Both the position numbers and the translations under genes were made by a program. 64,000 nucleotides of DNA from Rhyacophila brunnea (lineage: Eukaryota; Arthropoda; Insecta; Trichoptera; Rhyacophilidae), in assembly GCA_022495005.1 (NCBI GenBank), contig JAGYXB010001414.1, forward strand, positions 1,426,001-1,490,000, given 5' to 3'. Every line of letters begins with the position of its first letter. Within the stretch, counting starts at the first letter, position 1. The notes under the pieces were generated by a model. That model had not been told where the DNA came from, did not search any database, and was given only the letters and a program-made list of their open reading frames with translations. Of the stretch, positions 57,361-64,000 are shown one piece after another.

Positions 57361-58632
57361 GTACGACAAAGAAGATAGAATATTGTAAGTATTTATAGTT
57401 TTATATTTTTTCTGCTCGAAACGTGGAATATACAATCTTTTACCTACAACCTTCTTTTTAAGATTAAAAAAAACATAGTTAATTACATGTCAGCTATAAG
57501 TATAACGGGACTAAGTAATCAGAGAGTAGGTAATAAAATATACATTTAACAAACAACGGTAGATTTACAAAATCTATACCTAGGTACGTTGATAACGCAC
57601 CTAGGTACCTAATATTTTTCTCAAAAGCGTGATGATACCAGAAGATGTTCAGTAGCTATAAATGTTTTATAGTGTAGTACAGAATGCTCAACGCTCGTGA
57701 CGTATCAGACGGCCTTTGTAGGTCACCGCGCACGCCGGCGTGGCGTGTGGCACGGGGCGGCGTGGCGTCGTGCATTGATCTGGCGTCACGACGCCGCTTT
57801 TCGGCGCACTCTCGAGCGACCCCAATAAGGTTTTACACTTGTTGCGCACACTAATTAGAATACTAGATACGTTTCGAATGTTATCATATTACCTCAACGG
57901 GTTTGTTTATTTCTTCTGATAAAGTGACGTAGCAGTGTTTGGCTAATGCGTCATAATATACAGTTAATGTATAGGGATTAAATAATTATGTTATAAAGAA
58001 AAATTACATGCTGACTAAAAAATAACTGATCACATACTGATAACAACAAAGTAGGTACCTAATAATATAGGTAATATGGTATATAAAGTATCAATAGGTA
58101 TACTATAATACTTACAGTGAAAGTAAATGCGCAACAGAAAAAAATCAATTAACAATATAAAAAAAGCTTAACGTATTTACTATGCCTATATAAATTAAAT
58201 AATTTATTTAAAAAAGTTATTAAAAAGTAAGTATGGTGTATGAAATAGATTACTTATGAGTACATCATTATGAAACATCACATTCTAACGAATATGGGGT
58301 GGCAAAAATACTTCAGAATGGCGAGAGATATTGAAAGGAACTTGAAAATACTAGGTGGCTACCTACATACTATTTGCCGGTATAAAAAAATTGTAAACAA
58401 ACTCACAAAGAAGTAGAAGGAAATAATTTTAAAAAAGTTGTTCGGGGCGACAAAAGCGGTTCGAGCTTAAATATTGGGACCATACAATAAGATTTCATAA
58501 TATAAGTAAATAAAAAGGATTTCAACTTATACACATTTATAGGTATTTTTATAAAAATCGATGTTTTTAAAAATAAATATAAAAAATATTAAATTAGTCA
58601 AAAATCTGTAAGAGGAAAAATTGAAAACTTAA
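57361..58632. other. Unassigned DNA with a CpG-rich patch
   Basis: Positions 57700-57835 contain many CG steps (GGCGTGGCGTGTGGCACGGG, GACGCCGC). The rest is AT-rich and unrecognised. Confidence 0.4.
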
Positions 58633-58996
58633 GTGGGATACGTATACCTGCAGAGGCACCAAGCGGAAAAATACGATGCTTGCAATTTGAGATTTTTTTT
58701 TGATAATTTACAATTTCAACTGTAATGAATAAATATGTATCTGAAAACATTAAAAAGAAAAATGTTTTTTTTTGTTAAGTCAAAGATAAAAGTATAATGT
58801 AGCAATAACGTAACAAATACACATTTTTGACAATAATTAAGTTGATCTTTGACTTATTTTTTTTTCTTTTTAATGTTTTCAGATAGGTACATATTTATTA
58901 AAATACAGTTGAAATTGTAAATTATCAAAAAAATGTCTCAAATTGCAAGCTTCGTATTTTTCCGCTAGGTGCCTCTGGTAGGTAGAAGTATCCCCC
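58633..58996. mobile_element. TTAA-flanked palindromic MITE, 364 bp
   Basis: The left end GTGGGATACGTATACC and right end GGTAGAAGTATCCCCC are inverted copies. The arms pair through AATTTACAATTTCAACTGTA and ATCTGAAAACATTAAAAAGA to a centre near 58815. TTAA flanks both ends (58629-58632 and 58997-59000). Its ends differ from those of the 53291 palindrome, so it is a separate piggyBac-like family. Confidence 0.8.
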
Positions 58997-59466
58997 TTAA
59001 GATTCCTAACTTCCTACCTATTATACATTTATTATGATTAAAATTTGTGATTGATTTCCAATTGAAAAATAAAACTGTGTGTCAGAATGTCGACTTCTGA
59101 AGCCGACGGAATTGAGATGTTGTTTTTTAAAAGTTTGTTTGAATCCAGATCATCGACACAGACGACCAAACTAAGCGGATAAATAATTCATTTTAATTAA
59201 AATGGTCTGTTTATTTAAAAGTATGCGTGAACTTTACAAATTAAATTTTAAAAGACGTTCGCAACATGACATTGAATATATAAACAAAACAACAAAAAAT
59301 AAACGTTAATATAACAAGTAGTGTGACAAAAAAAAATAAAATAACTACGTATACGTACTTACAATATAAAAGTACCTACATTTTTTTCCGACTATGTCCG
59401 AACCTAATAGGATCATATGGGCCTCCACAGAGTAGAGGTTTGTATTAACAGATTTTGTTTTTTACG
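58997..59466. other. Unassigned AT-rich DNA
   Basis: Nothing was recognised. Confidence 0.4.
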
Positions 59467-59625
59467 AGAAATGGATGTCAGCCACTTGGTCAACCTATTA
59501 GGTCCATACTCTGACTCACACACAAATTGAAAAACAATATGTGTACTTGCCAGACCCTGGATTCGAACCTGGGACCCACGGCGTTATAGTCCAACGCTTA
59601 AGCCGCGCGGCCAGCGTGGGTGTAA
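59467..59625 (-). repeat. tRNA-derived SINE, copy 2
   Basis: On the minus strand: CACCCACGCTGGCCGCGCGG, then CTTAAGC (A-box region), GCGTTGGACTATAACGC (anticodon-like arm), GGTTCGAATCC (B box), then the body with AGTATGGACCTAATAGGTTG, ACCAAGTGGCTGACATCCAT. The body matches 21030-21130. The acceptor strands do not pair, so it is a SINE head and not a tRNA gene. Confidence 0.78.
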
Positions 59626-60333
59626 ACAACCTACATAAAAAGAAGAAAACTGGGTGGGCTAAATACCTATACACTCATTAAAGAATTTATTAAACCATAA
59701 AACTACCCCACGTAAGTGGAATTATACTTTTTTGACGATGAAAGGACCATTTTATAATATCTATATAGATTATTGTTATCCAGTGTTTTATTATCTAAAG
59801 GTAAAAGTTATTAGTTTTTACGAAATCTTGATTTTAGTTATATGGTTGATTAGTAATAATTTCGCAAAAGCCACAACTAAATGTAGCTACTCTACGGATA
59901 GGTAACATCGAACTCTATTTATAAAATCAGTACAAGAAATAAACTGGTCGATTAAAAAAATCAAATCGAAGAGATAGACAACAGTTGGATCTTAGTGTGC
60001 ACGCTTCTTCCTATCCGTTGAATTTCTATTAATATCCCGCCAGTATAATTAGACATGTATTTATTAAATTAGCCGGTATTTTTTTTAAGCCAAGGAGAAC
60101 CAATAAAAGGCTTTCACTTTGAATCGGAATGGAAATTCGCCAGTGAAGTTTGGTAGCTAACCATAAAAAAGTCTCGCATTATTTGCTCTCAAACACTTCG
60201 GGCGGCAGACAATTTGGGCCGGATGAGTTTTCGAGAAAGAGATCTTGAATTCGAGAAACGAAAAATGTCGAGGAATCACAAGCTACATGTATATACAAAG
60301 TTACACCGTCTAATTAGCAATGATCGTATCATG
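59626..60333. other. Unassigned DNA
   Basis: The open frame at 60214-60402 runs into the next MITE and is unrecognised. Confidence 0.4.
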
Positions 60334-60730
60334 CATGGCCCCCACACCCTGAAGCGGGCCCCCAAGCTAGGATGTTTGGCGGGCCCCCCTACCTATCGCT
60401 AAGGGTTAAGTCAGTGTGACGCGCTGCAGTAGCGTTATCCAAATGGTGTATTTTCAGCGATTGTTTATATGTTTAATATGTACGAGTACGTCCATTTGAA
60501 TGATGGAGTTGTCGAGTATCGGCACACAGTAAAAATTGCATCGTACAACCAAATAGTTTTAATTATTAATATCATATCAAAATAGCCCCGCAAGCGACTT
60601 TTTTTACTATTAGATCAAATTTGTGATCTGTGTTTATCTCACTTATCTGGTCGGCTCGCCACGCCGGGCCCTTCCTGAGCCCGGGCCCCCAGGCTTCAGC
60701 CCTATCAGCCCCCCGCTTGTGGGGGCCATG
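60334..60730. mobile_element. CATGGCCCCCAC-family MITE, copy F (397 bp)
   Basis: It runs from CATGGCCCCCACACCCTGAA to CGCTTGTGGGGGCCATG. It is flanked by an exact 8-bp duplication GTATCATG (60326-60333 and 60731-60738). It has the same orientation as copies B and D. Confidence 0.93.
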
Positions 60731-61626
60731 GTATCATGACTGTGTAATATAATGACAAATTTTCCACTGAATTACTAAACTGTATCATCTAACATCTAGG
60801 TGCCTACCTACCTAAGTAGGTTGACCAGAAAAAATGTAGTAAAGGTAGGTGGGTATAACGAATTAAAAAAATAAACATAGTAAGTATAGGTACATCGAAT
60901 TCTTGAACATGGATTCATACCTATTATAAGAAGTTTAGTACAAGCTTATTTTAGAGTAGGTACCTACCTAGAATGTTCCGTTCGATAAACAAACGGGTAT
61001 TTTTGACAATCTTTCTTCAAGGGATGATAGCTTTTAATATTTTTGGAGCTCGTAGGTAATTTCTGCTATTAATTAAACAATTTTTGCCTGATTTAGCGTG
61101 ACATGGTTTTCAATCCTTATGTCGTTTTAAATTGAATTTTTATTCAGCTCTCAATTAACTGAGTCGTCATAGACATGACCTATTCCGGATCAAAATTGTT
61201 CCCTCGTGTCAAGTTTATCAGGCACCAATAGCGAAAGCTGCGATACCAATCAACGCGTTCCCTAGAGACGTAGACATTCTCGGTGATGTGCTGTATACCT
61301 AGCCATTTATTTCATTTTTATTTATCTAATATTTGTTTCATCTTGTATGTTGTGAACGTATCGAATTTGTTATGTACCTATTTGTTGAAACATGTCTCGT
61401 TAAATTAAAAATACCTATTTTTGTAATGAAAAAATGCAAATGAAGATATTATCTGTCAGGTATATTAAATTCCTAAGGGATATTATCCGATATTCCTAAT
61501 ATGTTTATATGTGACAATGACATTATTTCTGATATCCACTCATTTTATAGAAAATTTAAAAAAGAAAACTAAACGAATAAGTACACATAACTACAAACTA
61601 TGTTTATACGACAATTTGTTCTATAA
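60731..61626. other. Unassigned AT-rich DNA
   Basis: TACC palindromes lie near 60800-60850 and 60957-60970. No gene was found. Confidence 0.4.
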
Positions 61627-61772
61627 AGCAGTGTTCACATTAGCAACAAGTTACTGGCAACCTCATTAAATTTCAATTAAAATATTTTTTGGTCATACCT
61701 ATTATAAATTATGAAAATTATCGTGAAATTTAATGAGGTTGCCAGCAACGTGTTGCCAATGTGGACACGGCA
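61627..61772. mobile_element. Palindromic MITE, TGCCGGGTCCACAC family, copy 3 (146 bp)
   Basis: GTTCACATTAGCAACAAGTT pairs with CAACGTGTTGCCAATGTGGA, then CACGGCA. The 3-bp duplication TAA is at 61624-61626 and 61773-61775. AACCTCATTAAATTTCA and its complement sit inside, as in copy 2. Confidence 0.85.
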
Positions 61773-62758
61773 TAACGTCGGAAAGTAATATTTTTCCCCG
61801 AGATTAATTAGATCTAAGAATTATTGCTAATCTGAAAAAAATGCATGAGGAGTAGACAAGGTAATTTTAGCTTATTTACAAATATTTTTTTTACCGTCAT
61901 GTAGCTACTTATATATTATTTCACTTTTATGTAACTTTAAAATCAAACTTGAAATTTGCACTACCTATAACAATTTAATTTTTTGTTAGAAAATAGTAAA
62001 TCTCATACCACATCTTATTTGCTCCCGTAGGGAGTTGTTCTGCACAGCTTGTAATGTTATAATGATTTCTAATTGTTATAAACATATTTTATAAGCGTTC
62101 ATATATAAATAAGTATGGCGTGAGTTTATCACTGGTTGCAATTCTATACCTACCAATTATATTTTTATGTACTGTGTATTTTTAGATGTCAATTTCAGTA
62201 CCTTGTTTGCACCCTCCGCAATTCATTTCGCTGTGACGTCACATGCGCATCGATCGAACGCATACAAATGCAGCACTCACACTGTCGAGTGAACCCACCA
62301 CAATATTCACAGCCAGTGGTAACGAAACGATAATATTATAGTACATTCTAAACGTTTTATATATGATTTACTAATTTATTTTTCATCGGCCAAAATCTAC
62401 ATTCGATTGTAGAGTAAATGAAAAAGGTTTACATACGCCAGTTTTTTTGAGAATTCATATTTAAATGCTTTTTATATTAATATTTCAGCTCAAATTTACA
62501 AAGTTTCTGAAAAAAAATATTTTAACAATATATATTAAGTGAGTATATTCATAGTTAAGGCATATGGACACCACACGGAACATCCAAGAATCCCTGTCGC
62601 TCGCCAGTCTTCTTGCACTTTCCGAGGTTATGCCAACATCCCGTAGCTATGCCATATAATATGTACACTATGTGGAAGCGAGTATAATATTTAAGAATGT
62701 GGGCAAATAATACTGGACGATTAAATATCACGGAGAGTTGAGGCGTTTGAGATATGGC
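61773..62758. other. Unassigned DNA
   Basis: TGACGTCA (a palindromic CRE-like 8-mer) lies near 62234-62241, in a CpG-richer patch. The open frames at 62136-62333 and 62555-62812 are unrecognised. Confidence 0.35.
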
Positions 62759-63377
62759 CAGGGGCGGCTCTACCTTAAGGGTTCGTAGGGACCATCCCCA
62801 CATCGTTTTCATGTCAAAAATACACGTCCAATATTTTTATCATTGTCATAATATACATATTTAATTATATGTTTAAATGAACTATTTAATTTATTTTATC
62901 CAACTTAACCCGTCCCAATTGTATAGAGATATTTATTATTATTATTATATAAATAGATAAAGCAATGATTGTAAATTATGTAATAACATAATGATGATTG
63001 CGAGGTATTAAAGTAATTAATTAAATTAAATATCCACGCCCTACTTCACGGTGACACCTATGTACAAATTAAGATATCTATGACGTCTATTTTATGCAGA
63101 CCGGGGTCACTTAGCCGCGGTACCTACAAATCTCGTTTTACAAAGTATGTGAATACTAATGTATTCCGCTAACGCTAATGCGTTAGTATACGCATACTGG
63201 GGAGTGAATAAAATAACACCTAGGTGAGTAAAAACGCTCGCTGTATCTTGTTGTTCAAAACTAGTAATGGTTAGTCTATAATAATTATTATTTCCTCATT
63301 TATAAAATCATATTATTATGAATAGGTAGGTATAATGGCTAAGCCCCACCACATAGAAAGTGGAAGAGCCGCCGCTG
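62759..63377. mobile_element. CAGGGGCGGCTC hAT-like MITE, 619 bp
   Basis: The ends CAGGGGCGGCTCTACCTTAA and GGAAGAGCCGCCGCTG are inverted copies. They are flanked by an exact 8-bp duplication GATATGGC (62751-62758 and 63378-63385). The interior is AT-rich and non-coding. Confidence 0.92.
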
Positions 63378-64000
63378 GATATGGCTGTATAGTCGTACAT
63401 ATCTTCAAAATTCTTTGAACTTATGCTTACGTCTCTAAATAACCGGAAGGATAGTTATGAGTAGTATCAATACTAAACAACTACAATACCTTGTCCGCAT
63501 TATCGGAGAACAAAACACCCCTCAGGTTATTATAAAGAAAATAAGGGTAGGTACCTATAGAGGTGTAGCAGAAGAAATTGTTGCTAAGAACCTACGTTAT
63601 TGGTACAAGTACATCTGCACAGAATTAATCCGAGTAATTACGGGCTTCGTCAGAAGATTTAAAAGAGGGCACCGAAACAGTTCAAACCAGTCATATACAT
63701 CTTAAAGTTATGTATATTTCTTACAAATTGATTCACAGCATAGCGAAATCCCTGCAACTAACATCAAAGGGGTCTATAGCATAACGACTCAAATATATAT
63801 ATACCCATTTGTATTCAAGAAAATAAGTCACTGGGTAATATTATTGTGACATCGCTGTCATTTGCAATAATGCCAATAATAGTAATTTTTAGTTACAGGG
63901 TGTGTTGGCAGGTTGGGTGGCCTCAAAATGAGTCGGCGTTTCGGGCTTCCACGTTCTATACTCGCCACTAAGAGTAATATTTGGTAAATGGTAATAATAT
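63378..64000. other. Unassigned DNA with one unrecognised open frame
   Basis: The frame at 63457-63705 (MSSINTKQLQYLVRIIGEQN onward, 82 residues, ending TS) is basic toward its C terminus and matches no family I know. It could be chance. No splice sites or promoter stand out. Confidence 0.3.

Noticed and set aside
59540..59625. Functional tRNA gene
   Set aside because: The acceptor stem fails and the same body sequence follows another copy at 21030, which marks a SINE.
1..64000. CRISPR array, bacterial operon or viral genome segment
   Set aside because: No regular short repeats with unique spacers, no operon-like gene packing, and coding relics are all of eukaryotic transposon types.

Overview
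The window looks like non-coding, transposon-dense DNA from an animal nuclear genome, most likely an insect. The grounds are AT-rich base composition, no operons or bacterial signals, RTE-type non-LTR retrotransposon relics (one ending in a GATGATG tail), pipsqueak-HTH/pogo-type transposases, several hAT families, tRNA-derived SINEs, and short TAGGTA/TACCTA palindromes scattered throughout. That palindrome style is familiar from moth and aphid assemblies; I cannot choose between them from the sequence. I found no host gene I can defend: every recognisable coding stretch is a decayed piece of a mobile element, and no long open reading frame survives.

Layout. 1-9650: a hAT right end, a decayed RTE element (600-1680), a 770-bp inverted-repeat element, two more RTE tails and several palindromes. 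9655-11516: a pogo-type element with a broken transposase. 12425-13909: a hAT-like element with a second hAT-like element inside it. 15859-23650: the first members of a ~400-bp family with CATGGCCCCCAC ends, a second pipsqueak/pogo transposase relic, a palindromic MITE and a SINE. 23650-31700: mostly unrecognised AT-rich DNA with dense TACC palindromes. 31699-41000: nested insertions, including a MITE inside a hAT-like element (34687-35692) and a hAT-like element inside a pogo-type element (37235-39137). 42022-44745: a composite transposon with a relic DDE-type transposase, repeated TGGACTTCCGTG motifs and two later insertions. 45515-51400: more MITEs and two hAT coding relics. 52787-55060: a three-layer nest in which a non-LTR relic is split by a hAT-like element, which is itself split by a 1.4-kb palindrome flanked by TTAA. 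55691-63377: further MITEs, an RTE tail, a TTAA palindrome and a second SINE copy.

How the parts relate. Most entries are non-autonomous elements whose ends I paired by inverted repeats and target-site duplications (8 bp for hAT-like, TA for pogo-like, TTAA for piggyBac-like, TWA for PIF/Harbinger-like). The nesting gives a relative order of insertion, and one paralogous empty site confirms the TTAA insertion directly. Family names rest on motifs, ends and duplications read by eye; no database search was made.
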